Position numbers and translations under genes: made by a program. DNA of 23,433 nt, from assembly GCA_008932955.1 (NCBI GenBank), contig WBXE01000010.1, positions 1 to 23,433 of the forward strand. Reading direction: 5' to 3'. The stretch is from Verrucomicrobiota bacterium. Its GTDB lineage: Bacteria > Verrucomicrobiota > Verrucomicrobiia > Verrucomicrobiales > Akkermansiaceae. The notes beneath the pieces are model-generated. The model did not search any database, was not told the origin of the DNA, and was given only the letters and a program-made list of their open reading frames with translations. This document shows, piece by piece, positions 1-7,877 of this stretch; positions within the stretch are counted from its first letter, which is position 1; each line of letters opens with the position of its first letter.

Positions 1-374
1 AGCGCGATGGCGTTGGCGGCGGCGTAGGAGTGAGTGTGGGTGAGGCTGATTTGGATATCAGAGATGCCGTGAGTTTTGGCAAAGGCGGCGGCGGCGCCGT
101 GGAGCAGCAGCGCTGGCGCCCCGCTAGGTGCATGACTGACCTCCAGATCAAGCCAGTTGGCATGGGCACCGATGCCGGTGCCGAGGGCTTTGGCAACCGC
201 CTCCTTGGCGGCAAAACGTGCGGCGTAATGGATCGAGGGGGATTTTTTGGCGTCGCAGTAAGCCCGCTCGGCGCGGGTGAACAGGCGGGCGAGAAATGCC
301 TCGCCATGGCGTGCAGCCGCGGCAGCGATGCGTGCCACTTCCACCACGTCGATGCCGATGCCGTGAACCGTCAC
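1..374 (-). CDS. acpS: Holo-[acyl-carrier-protein] synthase (partial, C-terminus outside the window)
   Basis: AcpS transfers 4'-phosphopantetheine from CoA to apo-ACP in the cytoplasm, activating ACP for fatty acid and lipid A synthesis. This ORF starts with GTG at 374 and stays open to the left edge (124 codons visible, close to the usual family length of about 125). The N-terminus reads VTVHGIGIDVVEVARI with D9, and RFAAKEAVAKALGTG carries E58; both match the Mg-binding Asp and Glu of the family in sequence and position. The C-terminal ISLTHTHSYAAANAIA is also typical. The GTG start overlaps the pdxJ stop in the tetranucleotide GTGA (374-371), so the two are probably translationally coupled; a pdxJ-acpS pair is common in bacteria. 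The stop codon is not seen. A competing reading frame over the same bases (148-417, minus) has no family similarity that I can see. Confidence 0.95.
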   Translation of the reverse strand, partial: MTVHGIGIDVVEVARIAAAAARHGEAFLARLFTRAERAYCDAKKSPSIHYAARFAAKEAVAKALGTGIGAHANWLDLEVSHAPSGAPALLLHGAAAAFAKTHGISDIQISLTHTHSYAAANAIA

Positions 375-1126
375 CTCGCGGCAGTGGGGTAAGTGGCCAT
401 GAGTTGTCGCATATCACGCACGGCTTGGGTGAGGCCGCAGCGCAAGGCGCGGGCGACGATGCTGTGGCCGATGTTCAGCTCCGCCAGATAGGGAACGGCC
501 CACAGCTGGGTGATGTTGGAGTAATTGATGCCATGGCCGGCATTGACTTGGAGGCCAGCGGCGTGGGCCGCGCGGGCGGCGGCGGCGAGGCGGGTGATTT
601 CAAGTTCCCTATCCTCATCGGCGGCATTGGCGAAAGCGCCGGTATGGAGCTCGACCATGCGGGCACCGCTGCGGGCAGCGGCTTCAACTTGCGGCAAGTC
701 CGGATCAATGAACAAGCTCACCCGGATGCCGGCGTCCTGGAGTTGAGTCACGGCATTGTGGGTCAGCGCAAAGTTTCCCGCCACGTCAAGTCCACCTTCG
801 GTGGTGATTTCCTCGCGGGTTTCCGGCACCAGGCAAGCGAATTCCGGCTGCAAGAGCAGGGCGAAGGCGAGCATTTCTGCCGTAACGCCCATTTCAAAAT
901 TCAGTGGCAGCGGCACCTCAGCGCGGATCCGCAGCGCATCCGCGTCTTGCATGTGACGGCGGTCGCCGCGGACGTGGATAGTTAGGGAGTCGGCTCCGCC
1001 AGCCAAGGCATCCAAGGCGGCCACCAGCGGCGAGGGCTCGGCGTTGGGAGCCTGCGGGCAACGGGCGTAGCGCGCCTGTCGCAGGGTGGCGATGTGATCG
1101 ATATTAACGCCGAGAAGCAATGGCAT
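371..1126 (-). CDS. pdxJ: Pyridoxine 5'-phosphate synthase PdxJ
   Basis: PdxJ condenses 1-deoxy-D-xylulose 5-phosphate with 3-amino-2-oxopropyl phosphate to make pyridoxine 5'-phosphate, the last ring-forming step of DXP-dependent vitamin B6 synthesis. The protein is 251 residues, a normal length for this TIM-barrel family. It opens with LLGVNIDHIATLRQAR, the family signature. Expected catalytic residues are present: H51 in TIHVRGDRRH, E78 in LNFEMGVT and H198 in VNAGHGINYSN. Starting at the ATG at 1126 puts the signature at residue 3, as in the family. It lies 21 bases downstream of the amidase stop and overlaps acpS by four bases. No Shine-Dalgarno sequence precedes the start. Identification is secure. 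Confidence 0.97.
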   Translation of the reverse strand: MPLLLGVNIDHIATLRQARYARCPQAPNAEPSPLVAALDALAGGADSLTIHVRGDRRHMQDADALRIRAEVPLPLNFEMGVTAEMLAFALLLQPEFACLVPETREEITTEGGLDVAGNFALTHNAVTQLQDAGIRVSLFIDPDLPQVEAAARSGARMVELHTGAFANAADEDRELEITRLAAAARAAHAAGLQVNAGHGINYSNITQLWAVPYLAELNIGHSIVARALRCGLTQAVRDMRQLMATYPTAAR

Positions 1127-1147
1127 GCGGCCGGGATGGCAAGTGGC

Positions 1148-1750
1148 TCAATAACTGTTGCGGTAGCGCATAATGCCCTCGGCCATGCCGCGGGCCAGGG
1201 CGTCGCGGAACCAGGCGCTTTTCATGTGGTCGCGCTCGCTAGCATTGGTGACAAAGCCGCATTCCACTAAAATGGATGGAATGGTGGTCTGGTGAATGAC
1301 GAAGTAGCGGGCGGTCTTCACGCCGCGGCTCGGACTGGGAACGCGGGCCATGATCGAAGCGTGGACACACTCGGCGAGTCGTTGGCTTTGCGGGTTACAA
1401 TAGTAGGTTTCCAGGCCGCTAACGTCGCTTTTCCAAGTGTAGTTGTAATGCACCGCGACGAAAATCGCGTCGCGGTAGCCGTTGGCGAGCTTAACCCGTT
1501 CGGGCAGGGAGACGAAATAGTCGCTGCGGCGGGTCATGACGGTGTTGAGGCCTTGTGCGCGCAACTGGCTTTCCAGACGGATGGCGGTATCCAAAGCCAG
1601 ATGCTTTTCGTACACTTGCCCTGACTGGCCACCCCTGTCATGGCCGCCATGGCCGGGATCAATGACCACCGTGCGAAAACCTGCCGCTTGCGCGAGAGCC
1701 CCCGAGGCCAAGATGACCATGACCGTCATCAAGTGTAAAAACGTTTTCAT
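1148..1750 (-). CDS. Secreted N-acetylmuramoyl-L-alanine amidase (Amidase_3 / AmiC type)
   Basis: Zinc amidases of this family cut the bond between N-acetylmuramic acid and L-alanine in peptidoglycan, in the periplasm. The 200-residue protein begins with a Sec signal peptide (residues 1-22, a hydrophobic core ending in AQA). The catalytic domain fills the rest, with the zinc set H34 (VIDPGHGGHD), E48 (VYEKHLAL) and H101 (AVHYNYT), and the catalytic Glu E163 in ILVECGFVTN. There is no AMIN, LysM or SPOR targeting domain, so this is a minimal amidase. It sits between a secreted protein of unknown function (92 bases upstream) and pdxJ (21 bases downstream), all on one strand. The upstream gap is AT-rich; TTTACA at 1807-1802 is a possible -35 but the -10 is weak. 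Which cell-wall process it serves cannot be told from the sequence. Confidence 0.93.
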   Translation of the reverse strand: MKTFLHLMTVMVILASGALAQAAGFRTVVIDPGHGGHDRGGQSGQVYEKHLALDTAIRLESQLRAQGLNTVMTRRSDYFVSLPERVKLANGYRDAIFVAVHYNYTWKSDVSGLETYYCNPQSQRLAECVHASIMARVPSPSRGVKTARYFVIHQTTIPSILVECGFVTNASERDHMKSAWFRDALARGMAEGIMRYRNSY

Positions 1751-1842
1751 GGATTGATTGGCGTTGCTGATGTTTTGAAAATATTGATATTTCGTAAAAC
1801 TTGTAAAGCGGTTTTTTGAAATAGCGGGTTTTAATGGGTGGG

Positions 1843-2712
1843 TTAGAACGTGATGGAGGGTCGTTCGGAGAGTTTGCGGAATTTGGCGCGGGCAGCGGCG
1901 GCGGCCTTGGGATCATAAAGGATCGAGTTAGCGACGCTGACGGAGCCGTCGGGGGCGGTCATGAGGAGCGGATCTCCCTGCTGGCCGCACTTGTGGATGG
2001 CACGATTGGCGAGCTGACCATCGGTATCGATCTGGCAATGAACCCAGGTGTCGGGGCTGGCGAGAAAGAGCACATGCATGCGTTGGTTTTTATCCACGGT
2101 GACGCTGGGTTTGCGCAGCAGGAGAGCCTCGCCAAGGGAGAAAGTGCGGATGGGCAGGCCGCTGCGTCCATCCAGGACCTGGGCATAGAGTTGGGTTTTC
2201 TCATCACCGCTGAAGTTGAGGATGCGGAATTCGCGGATCTTGCTGGAATGATCGGCGATGCCAACTTTCTGCGTCCAATACGGGCGGCCTGGGCTGACGG
2301 TGAGCAGAACGCGATTGGTGGTGGTGGTTTCGCCGTCGCGCCCGGGCATACGGACGGTGGCGGTGGTAGAATAGGTGCCGGAATCCGCGAGTTGAAAGAG
2401 CGCGGAGATGTCCACCTGCCGCGACAAAGTCTGACCGGCGGAAATTTTCATCGACCCGAAGGAGCTGCGGCCCGTCGGGGTGGCCGAGTCGCCATGGACG
2501 TTGGTGATGACAAAGTCGAGCCATGGCCGTTGCGCCTCCCCTTGGAATACGATGTCGCGCCCGGCGTGATTGGTGATGGTCACGGTGGCAACAATGGCCT
2601 CGCCGGAAAGATACTGGATTTTGGAGAGCCGCAGCGAGGTGGCTAGCTGCGCCTGAACCAGGCCGGACATGGCTAGCACCACGGCAATGAGACGAAAAAA
2701 TGGCAGAGTCAT
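1843..2712 (-). CDS. Secreted protein of unknown function, beta-rich
   Basis: I do not recognise this family. The frame extends up to a TTG at 2751, but the ATG at 2712 gives a clean Sec signal peptide (MTLPFFRLIAVVLAMSGLVQA, cleavage before QLATS), so I place the start there (289 residues). The mature protein is rich in alternating hydrophobic and polar stretches typical of beta sandwiches. Residues 25-140 resemble an immunoglobulin-like fold (SGEAIVATVTITNHAGRDIVF, then a VRMPGRDG loop). The later part (about 150-240) has strand patterns such as FRILNF and MHVLFLAS, which may be repeats of a propeller-like fold. No catalytic motif stands out. It is first in a same-strand run with the amidase, pdxJ and acpS, and its start faces that of lpxC/fabZ across 197 bases. 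A periplasmic or outer-surface location is inferred from the signal peptide. Confidence 0.75.
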   Translation of the reverse strand: MTLPFFRLIAVVLAMSGLVQAQLATSLRLSKIQYLSGEAIVATVTITNHAGRDIVFQGEAQRPWLDFVITNVHGDSATPTGRSSFGSMKISAGQTLSRQVDISALFQLADSGTYSTTATVRMPGRDGETTTTNRVLLTVSPGRPYWTQKVGIADHSSKIREFRILNFSGDEKTQLYAQVLDGRSGLPIRTFSLGEALLLRKPSVTVDKNQRMHVLFLASPDTWVHCQIDTDGQLANRAIHKCGQQGDPLLMTAPDGSVSVANSILYDPKAAAAARAKFRKLSERPSITF

Positions 2713-2871
2713 CAACGCGAGGAAAATATAGGGGTTTACCTTAGGCGTCAATCTAATATGCCGCTAACGGCCGGAGCGGCAGCCTTTCGCAATCGGAGAG
2801 TCATCTATAGCTTTGAAAAGCAGGCTAGGTTGCCGCCGTGGGCCGCAGCGGCACTTGCGCCGATTCTCGGC

Positions 2872-2900
2872 TTGAAATTTGTCAGGATCAGTTAAATACT
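2872..2900 (+). promoter_or_regulatory. Possible promoter of lpxC/fabZ (would give a nearly leaderless mRNA)
   Basis: TTGAAA (2872-2877), a 17-base spacer, and AATACT (2895-2900) match the sigma-70 consensus at 5/6 and 4/6 positions. Transcription would begin near 2907, only a few bases before the ATG at 2910. No Shine-Dalgarno sequence is found at the proper distance, which fits a leaderless or near-leaderless transcript. This is a pattern match only; the -10 is mediocre. Confidence 0.3.
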
Positions 2901-2909
2901 GCGGGCCAC

Positions 2910-4226
2910 ATGACCCACGCAGCTCAGAACACCCTCGCCAGCTCGGCCGTCCTTGAAGGCACCTCGCTCCACACCGGGGAGAGGGTTTCGCTCACCCTCA
3001 GCCCGGCCCCGGAGGGCCACGGCTTGAAATTTCGGCGAATCGATCTGCCAGACAAGCCGTTCATCAACGCGGATGTGGAAAAGGTCCAGACCGTCGAGCG
3101 TGCCACCACTCTGGCTGAAGGCTCCGTCAAGGTCCACACCGTCGAACACGTCATTTCAGCACTCACCGGCATGGGCATCGACAATGCCCTCATTGAAATG
3201 GATGCCAACGAGCCGCCCATCGGCGATGGCTCGTCGCGGCCGTTTGTGGAGCTCATCAAACAGGCTGGCATCAGCGCCCAATCCGCCCCGCGCAAGGTCT
3301 GGGAAATCCGTGAGCCGATGCATCTGGAAACCGGCGACGGCACCCTCATCACCATCGTCCCCAGCAAGACGTTCCGGGTATCCGTCACCAACGTCGGCCC
3401 CGAGGGGCGCTTCACCCAATATTTTTCCAGCGAAGTCACTCCGGAGACCTATGAAAATGATATCTGCTCGGCACGCACATTCGTTTACTACGAGGACGTC
3501 AAGCCATTGTTAGACAAAGGTTTGATCAAGGGCGGATCGCTGGAGAGCGCCATCGTCATTCGCGGCAACGACGTTATGTCCAAGGAAGCGCTGCGCTTTA
3601 CCAACGAGTTTGCGCGCCACAAGGCGTTGGATCTCATCGGCGATCTGATGCTCTCGGGCATCCACATTCTGGGCCACGTCATTGCGATCAAACCTGGCCA
3701 CGGCCCCAACACCAAGATGGCGGCCAAGCTCAAGTCGGAGTACGCGCGGATGCGCTCGATGGTGCCAGCGCCCATCACCATTCCCAGTGGTGAAAGTGTG
3801 ATGGATATCAACGACGTGCTCAAAATTCTCCCCCACCGCTACCCGTTCCTCATGGTCGACCGCATCGTCGGCTTCGAGGGCGACAGCAAATGCACCGGTG
3901 TCAAAAACGTCACCATCAACGAACCGTACTTTGTCGGCCACTTCCCTGGCCACCCGATCATGCCGGGAGTCCTGCAACTCGAGGCGATGGCCCAGGTGTC
4001 TTCCGTGTTGATGTTGCGCAAACCGGAAAACGTCGGCAAAATCGGCTACTTCATGAGTGCGGACAACGTCAAATGGCGCCGCCCGGTGCTCCCCGGCGAC
4101 ACCCTCATCATCGAGGGGGAAATCATCAAAATGCGTGGCTCTATCGGCCAGACTCGTTGTCGCTGCCTAGTCAATGGCGACACCGTCTCGGAAGCCGAGC
4201 TCAAATTCGGGCTCATCGACCGCTGA
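2910..4226 (+). CDS. lpxC/fabZ: Bifunctional UDP-3-O-acyl-N-acetylglucosamine deacetylase / 3-hydroxyacyl-ACP dehydratase
   Basis: Two enzymes are fused in 438 residues. The N-terminal LpxC part (about 5-295) removes the acetyl group from UDP-3-O-acyl-GlcNAc, the committed step of lipid A synthesis. Its zinc ligands are H80 (TVEHVISAL), H237 and D241 (RHKALDLIGD). The C-terminal FabZ part (about 298-438) dehydrates 3-hydroxyacyl-ACP in fatty acid elongation. Its hot-dog signature PHRYPFLMVDRI is followed by catalytic H344 (VGHFPGHPIMPG) and E358 (LEAMAQ). Both halves look intact. The frame runs up to a GTG at 2838, but homology begins at the ATG at 2910, which I take as the start. Such fusions are known from Bacteroidetes and PVC bacteria. 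Both enzymes draw on the same 3-hydroxyacyl-ACP pool, which may explain the fusion. This is the only plus-strand gene here; it converges on comEC. Confidence 0.96.
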   Translation: MTHAAQNTLASSAVLEGTSLHTGERVSLTLSPAPEGHGLKFRRIDLPDKPFINADVEKVQTVERATTLAEGSVKVHTVEHVISALTGMGIDNALIEMDANEPPIGDGSSRPFVELIKQAGISAQSAPRKVWEIREPMHLETGDGTLITIVPSKTFRVSVTNVGPEGRFTQYFSSEVTPETYENDICSARTFVYYEDVKPLLDKGLIKGGSLESAIVIRGNDVMSKEALRFTNEFARHKALDLIGDLMLSGIHILGHVIAIKPGHGPNTKMAAKLKSEYARMRSMVPAPITIPSGESVMDINDVLKILPHRYPFLMVDRIVGFEGDSKCTGVKNVTINEPYFVGHFPGHPIMPGVLQLEAMAQVSSVLMLRKPENVGKIGYFMSADNVKWRRPVLPGDTLIIEGEIIKMRGSIGQTRCRCLVNGDTVSEAELKFGLIDR

Positions 4227-4256
4227 GCCGCTAGGAGTAACTTGGCCCGGATGGTA

Positions 4257-4348
4257 GGGAGCGACGACCTTACTGTCGTCGTGCGCAAGCAACGCCCATG
4301 AAGGGAGCGACGACCTTACTGTCGTCGTGCGGAAGCAACGCCCATGAA
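4257..4348 (+). repeat. Tandem duplication of the left arm of the structured element (2 x 46 bp)
   Basis: 4257-4302 and 4303-4348 are adjacent 46-base direct repeats differing at one position (C at 4286, G at 4332). Each begins GGGAGCGACGACCTTACT and contains the GACGAC-CTTACT-GTCGTC hairpin. The second copy is the left arm of the complete element at 4303-4418. The first is an isolated extra arm with no matching right arm. Confidence 0.9.
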
Positions 4349-4418
4349 CCGAGCCTTCGGCACCCATTCATGGACCGCTCTTCCGCTACCACCACACGAA
4401 TGTGGTGGCTCCTTAGCC
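4303..4418 (+). repeat. Structured dispersed palindromic element, copy 1
   Basis: This 116-base element recurs at 8596-8711 (inverted) and 17473-17589. It is made of nested inverted repeats: outer GGAGC (4304-4308) with GCTCC (4408-4412); hairpin GACGAC/GTCGTC (4309-4314, 4321-4326); inner stem GCGGAAG (4329-4335) with CTTCCGC (4380-4386); CCATGAA (4342-4348) with TTCATGG (4368-4374); apical CCGA/TCGG (4349-4352, 4357-4360); and hairpin CCACCACA/TGTGGTGG (4389-4396, 4401-4408) with loop CGAA. Together these can form a cloverleaf-like fold in DNA or RNA. It lies between the convergent lpxC/fabZ and comEC genes, where it might stop transcription, but it has no T-tract. Short peptides read from it are taken as by-products of the palindrome. 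4227-4256 and 4419-4441 hold nothing else I can identify. Confidence 0.85.
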
Positions 4419-4441
4419 CAAGTTATTCGGAAGGCCCATGC

Positions 4442-6691
4442 TCAGTCATGGTGCTTGAGGCGCATGCTGGAATGGTCCACAAACCCTTCCAGCAGCAGGT
4501 CGCCTGCCGCATCGATGCTGAGGGTGACCGCACCGGTTTGTTCTTGGTCGAACACCCGGATGCCGCTGGCCCGCCAGAAGGCGGCTTGTTGGGGCGGCAA
4601 GCGTTCCTCGATGGGAAACTCGGCGTTCGAGGCGATGATGGCCGCGGGATGCACTTTTTCCAAAAACGCGTCGCTCAGCGACAGGTCGCTTTGATGCCGG
4701 CCGGCTATGATCACGTCGGCAGCCAGGTCGCTCCCCGTGGCTAGCAATTTTGTTTCGGTACCCGCGCCGGCGTCGCTGGTGAAGAGGATGTTCCATGAGT
4801 GCCAGTGGAGGCGATAGATGGCCACCCGATCATCGGCGCGGGTGACGGTGCCAGCGGGGTCGGGGGCGTAGAGGATCTCGAGGCTCGCACCGTCTGGCAT
4901 GGGCAGTGCCCTGGTGGCCGTCGCCTGCAAGCTCAAGATGCCGGCCTTGGGGGCGTCGCTCACCCATGCCTGATAGGAGGCGCTGCGGGCGCGAGCCACC
5001 GGCAGCAATACCTGCCGGATGGGGAAAGCCTCCCAAACTGGGGCACCGCCACCAAGGTGCCGACCATCCGGATGACTTAAAACCACCGAATCCGGGGCGA
5101 CCCCGAGCTGGCGCAGCGATGGCATCACCCGCCGCTTGAACCCGAAACTATCGCCACAATCCAACAAAACCGCGCCGTCGCTCGCAGTGGCCAGGCAGGC
5201 CGCCGCCGCACCGCGATCGAGGGCGTACACCAGCAGAAATGGTTGGTTGGAGCGGTGCAGATTGAAATGGCCGTAGGGAACGGCGGACATGACATGGGCG
5301 CTGGAGGCACAGGCATTGGCGACCACGGCATTGGCGCGGTTGACCCAGCAGGCGGCCTTCGGCGCGACGGGGTACCAAGCCGCCGCCAGCATGGCCGCCG
5401 CTAACAACACAAACACTAGCGGCATAAGCACCAGATTGGCCAGCAGCGCGATGGGGGTGATCAGGCCGAAGTGATAGATCGTCAGCGGGGTGGAACCGAC
5501 CAGAGCGGCGAGGGAGACGGTGAGGGATTGAGCGAGGTAGCGGCGACCCTTGAGCCAGAGGCTCTGGCTGCGGGACTGCAACCCGGTTGGCAGATAGAGC
5601 GGCGGCTGGGCAAACCACGTGAATGCCCGCGCCGCCCACTCGCTGCCCAGGGCAATGGCCGCCACCACACCGTAGGACAATTGAACCCCCGGCTGAAACA
5701 ACAGGTTGCCATCCCACAACAACATGACGAATAACACGAGGCCGAGCGCATTGAGTAAATCCGGCCGCCGCCGGAAGACAAATGCCCCTAAAAAAACCGA
5801 GGCCATCCAGGCCGAGCGCAACGCCGGCGGACTGTTGCCAGAAATCCAGGTGTAGCCAAAAATAGCTGGCAGCAAGGCCAGGATGGCCCAGCGCCGCGGC
5901 ACGCCTGCCGTCCTCAGCAACACCCAGAGGATGCTCGCGACCATCGCCACATGCGTGCCACTGACCGAAAAAATATGCAGGGTGCCGCTGTTGCGGAAGT
6001 CGGCGATCAATTCATCGGCATCCGGCTGCACATCGCCGATGACCACCGCACGGATGACGATGGCCGCCTGGCTATCCTCTGGCAAGCCGGCCGTCACCGC
6101 CTTGCGAAACCCCAGCCGCACCCGTGCCCCCAACGCCGCCAGCGGACGGGTCTCCACCTGCCCGTCGCTCCAGGCCGAGCGAAACACCGCCGCCACCCCG
6201 ATGCGGCGCAACCACGCCCCTTGATCGAACTCCCCCGGATTGCGCAGCACCGGCAGCGGCCGAAAATTGCCCCTGGCACGCACCAACGAACCCGCCACCG
6301 GGCTTTCACCGCGGCCTTCCCACCACACCGTCGTACCGTCGTAGCGCCCGCCGCGCAGCCGCACCGGCGCAGTCCACGAGCCGTTGTCGCCCTTGCCATC
6401 GGCCTGCGCCCGGCCTTCCACCAGCCCGCTCACTTGCTCTAACAAGCCTGCCGCTGCCGCATCGCGACGGTGGTTGCGCCAGGCGAAAACACCCAGCGCC
6501 AGCATACCGCACAGGGCCCAGCCCAAGCCGCGGCGCCAACATCCCAAGCAAGTGCCGAAAACTCCGCACACCCCCGCAGCCAGACAAGCGGCGACGAGCG
6601 AGCGGTCCGCAAGTGCGATGCAGCCTGCCATGGCCAGCGCTGCGGCGAGCATGGGATGGCGGGCAAAAAAAGCGGTGAGCGCCGCGCGCAT
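4442..6691 (-). CDS. comEC: ComEC/Rec2-family DNA uptake channel with a degenerate metallo-beta-lactamase domain
   Basis: ComEC is the inner-membrane channel that brings single-stranded DNA into the cytoplasm during natural transformation. The 749-residue protein has N-terminal membrane helices (about 10-72), an OB-like soluble region (about 85-185), the Competence domain (about 205-475) and a metallo-beta-lactamase-like domain (about 485-735). The Competence signature is clear: LHIFSVSGTHVAMV (238-251), RRRPDLLNALGL (307-318) and LFQPGVQLSYGVV (331-343). In the C-terminal domain the usual metal motif HxHxDH is replaced by H540-P-D-G-R-H545. The later histidine-glycine-serine motif reads AGRHQSD (663-669), though D640 (FTSDAG) remains. 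DNA transport is therefore plausible but nuclease activity is doubtful. The start lies 3 bases after the stop of the TPR gene, so the two are surely cotranscribed. No other competence gene is in the window. Confidence 0.9.
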   Translation of the reverse strand: MRAALTAFFARHPMLAAALAMAGCIALADRSLVAACLAAGVCGVFGTCLGCWRRGLGWALCGMLALGVFAWRNHRRDAAAAGLLEQVSGLVEGRAQADGKGDNGSWTAPVRLRGGRYDGTTVWWEGRGESPVAGSLVRARGNFRPLPVLRNPGEFDQGAWLRRIGVAAVFRSAWSDGQVETRPLAALGARVRLGFRKAVTAGLPEDSQAAIVIRAVVIGDVQPDADELIADFRNSGTLHIFSVSGTHVAMVASILWVLLRTAGVPRRWAILALLPAIFGYTWISGNSPPALRSAWMASVFLGAFVFRRRPDLLNALGLVLFVMLLWDGNLLFQPGVQLSYGVVAAIALGSEWAARAFTWFAQPPLYLPTGLQSRSQSLWLKGRRYLAQSLTVSLAALVGSTPLTIYHFGLITPIALLANLVLMPLVFVLLAAAMLAAAWYPVAPKAACWVNRANAVVANACASSAHVMSAVPYGHFNLHRSNQPFLLVYALDRGAAAACLATASDGAVLLDCGDSFGFKRRVMPSLRQLGVAPDSVVLSHPDGRHLGGGAPVWEAFPIRQVLLPVARARSASYQAWVSDAPKAGILSLQATATRALPMPDGASLEILYAPDPAGTVTRADDRVAIYRLHWHSWNILFTSDAGAGTETKLLATGSDLAADVIIAGRHQSDLSLSDAFLEKVHPAAIIASNAEFPIEERLPPQQAAFWRASGIRVFDQEQTGAVTLSIDAAGDLLLEGFVDHSSMRLKHHD

Positions 6692-6694
6692 AGA

Positions 6695-7390
6695 TTAAAC
6701 CAGTCCCCAAGTGTGGAGTTTGTGGCGGGCATTGGCCGAGTGCCGGGTTTCCGGAAACTCGTCGATCACTTGTTGCATGATAGACGCTGCGGTGACTCGG
6801 TCCTGGCGGTCTTCGTCGTAGAGTTCAGCGAGCCGAAAGAGAAAATAGGTAGCGTCATTGACCTGCCATTCCTGGCTTTCCAAGGCCTGGCGCAGCGTCT
6901 GGATCGCCGCTTCCACATCATCTAGCTGCACGCGTTGAATGCGGGCCATTTCCACCCACGGCAGGCGGTTGAGCGGATCATGGGCAGCGGCTATTCTTAA
7001 GGCTTCGATCGCCTTCTCATACTCCCCTTGCGCCACCAGCGAGCGGGCATCGTGCATGGCGTCTTTCTCTAACATTTCCCCGCTGTCGTACGCCAAGTGC
7101 GCAACGCGGTGGGCCAGCATGGGCAACACCAGCGTGACAAACAAAACCCCCAGCACACCTGCCCCCAGCAACGTTAGCAAGATACCCACGAAAATATTTT
7201 GGCTGCCCCGACTGTCGGCGTCGTCCTGCAATTTGAGCATCTCGCGCTGATTATCATCGTCGCTTCCCTCTTGTTGCTGGAGCTGGGTGATTTTCTCACT
7301 GATGCGGGTTTGCTCCTGCACCGAGCACCTGTAGAACAACAAGCTGCCAACCACCAGGACCGCTAGAATCAGATAGGGAAGCCATTTCAT
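6695..7390 (-). CDS. Membrane-anchored tetratricopeptide-repeat protein
   Basis: The 231-residue protein has a membrane helix at residues 4-20, a polar coiled-coil-like stretch rich in Gln and Asp (about 24-60), a second membrane helix (66-91), and a C-terminal domain with TPR-like helical pairs (about 112-225). The phrases AQGEYEKAIEALRIAAAHDP and AAIQTLRQALE show the TPR spacing of small and aromatic residues. By the positive-inside pattern both termini could face the cytoplasm, with the coiled-coil loop outside, but this is uncertain. TPR domains bind proteins; the partner is unknown. The stop is 3 bases before the comEC start, which suggests coupled expression and perhaps a role at the membrane with ComEC. 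I do not recognise a named family. Confidence 0.8.
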   Translation of the reverse strand: MKWLPYLILAVLVVGSLLFYRCSVQEQTRISEKITQLQQQEGSDDDNQREMLKLQDDADSRGSQNIFVGILLTLLGAGVLGVLFVTLVLPMLAHRVAHLAYDSGEMLEKDAMHDARSLVAQGEYEKAIEALRIAAAHDPLNRLPWVEMARIQRVQLDDVEAAIQTLRQALESQEWQVNDATYFLFRLAELYDEDRQDRVTAASIMQQVIDEFPETRHSANARHKLHTWGLV

Positions 7391-7448
7391 CGGAAAAACG
7401 AAGTCTGCGACATGTTAGATCGGTGGCAAAAGAAAAATCCGCCCAATT

Positions 7449-7817
7449 TCACAGGCGTCGTGCGTTGCGTCCCTCATCGATGAGTTTCCAAAAGTGTTTG
7501 GATTGGGCCAGGGCCTCGTCTTCGGCCAGCGGCATCTTCGAGCGAAATAGAAAATCCGAAAATGTCCCCTTGTGCAGCAAGCGGTGGACCACCACCGCAG
7601 CGTCGGTGACCTCAAAGTAAAACCGGTAATCCTTGGCCCGAAACCGGTACAGCACCTTGCCGTCGCGGGTGATTTTTCCAAAGCGTTCACCGTCAAGTTG
7701 CTCCAAGTCCGTCTCCGACACCCGGAATGAATCGAGCAAATCGAGCTGCTCGAGGGTATCGAGGCGCGAGATTTCCGCCGCGCTGATTTCATTGAACACA
7801 ATTTGTAGCACGTCCAC
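7449..7817 (-). CDS. RelE/ParE-like fold protein, solitary
   Basis: This 122-residue protein has the beta-sheet pattern of RelE/ParE-type proteins in its middle: ERFGKITRDGKVLYRFRAKDYRFYFEV (about 44-70), then VVVHRLLHKGTFSDFLFR (75-92). The RFRAKDYRFYFEV stretch matches the typical strand in which such proteins carry basic residues next to a sheet. The N-terminal 40 residues and acidic C-terminal tail extend the usual 85-95-residue toxin. The start is a GTG at 7817; another GTG two codons on is possible. No antitoxin-like gene adjoins it: carbonic anhydrase lies upstream and the TPR gene downstream (58 bases). It may be a toxin-derived protein with a housekeeping role, or a toxin whose partner is elsewhere. 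Fold assignment is moderate; function is open. Confidence 0.6.
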   Translation of the reverse strand: MDVLQIVFNEISAAEISRLDTLEQLDLLDSFRVSETDLEQLDGERFGKITRDGKVLYRFRAKDYRFYFEVTDAAVVVHRLLHKGTFSDFLFRSKMPLAEDEALAQSKHFWKLIDEGRNARRL

Positions 7818-7877
7818 AGCCTACAAAATCCGCGCTGTGCTGCAAAGCTGAAATTAAACTAATTGCCGCCAGACGCA

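Noticed and set aside
296..2646. Plus-strand open frames at 296-985 and 1834-2646
   Set aside because: They lie opposite pdxJ and the secreted protein, which have family similarity or a signal peptide; the plus frames have neither.
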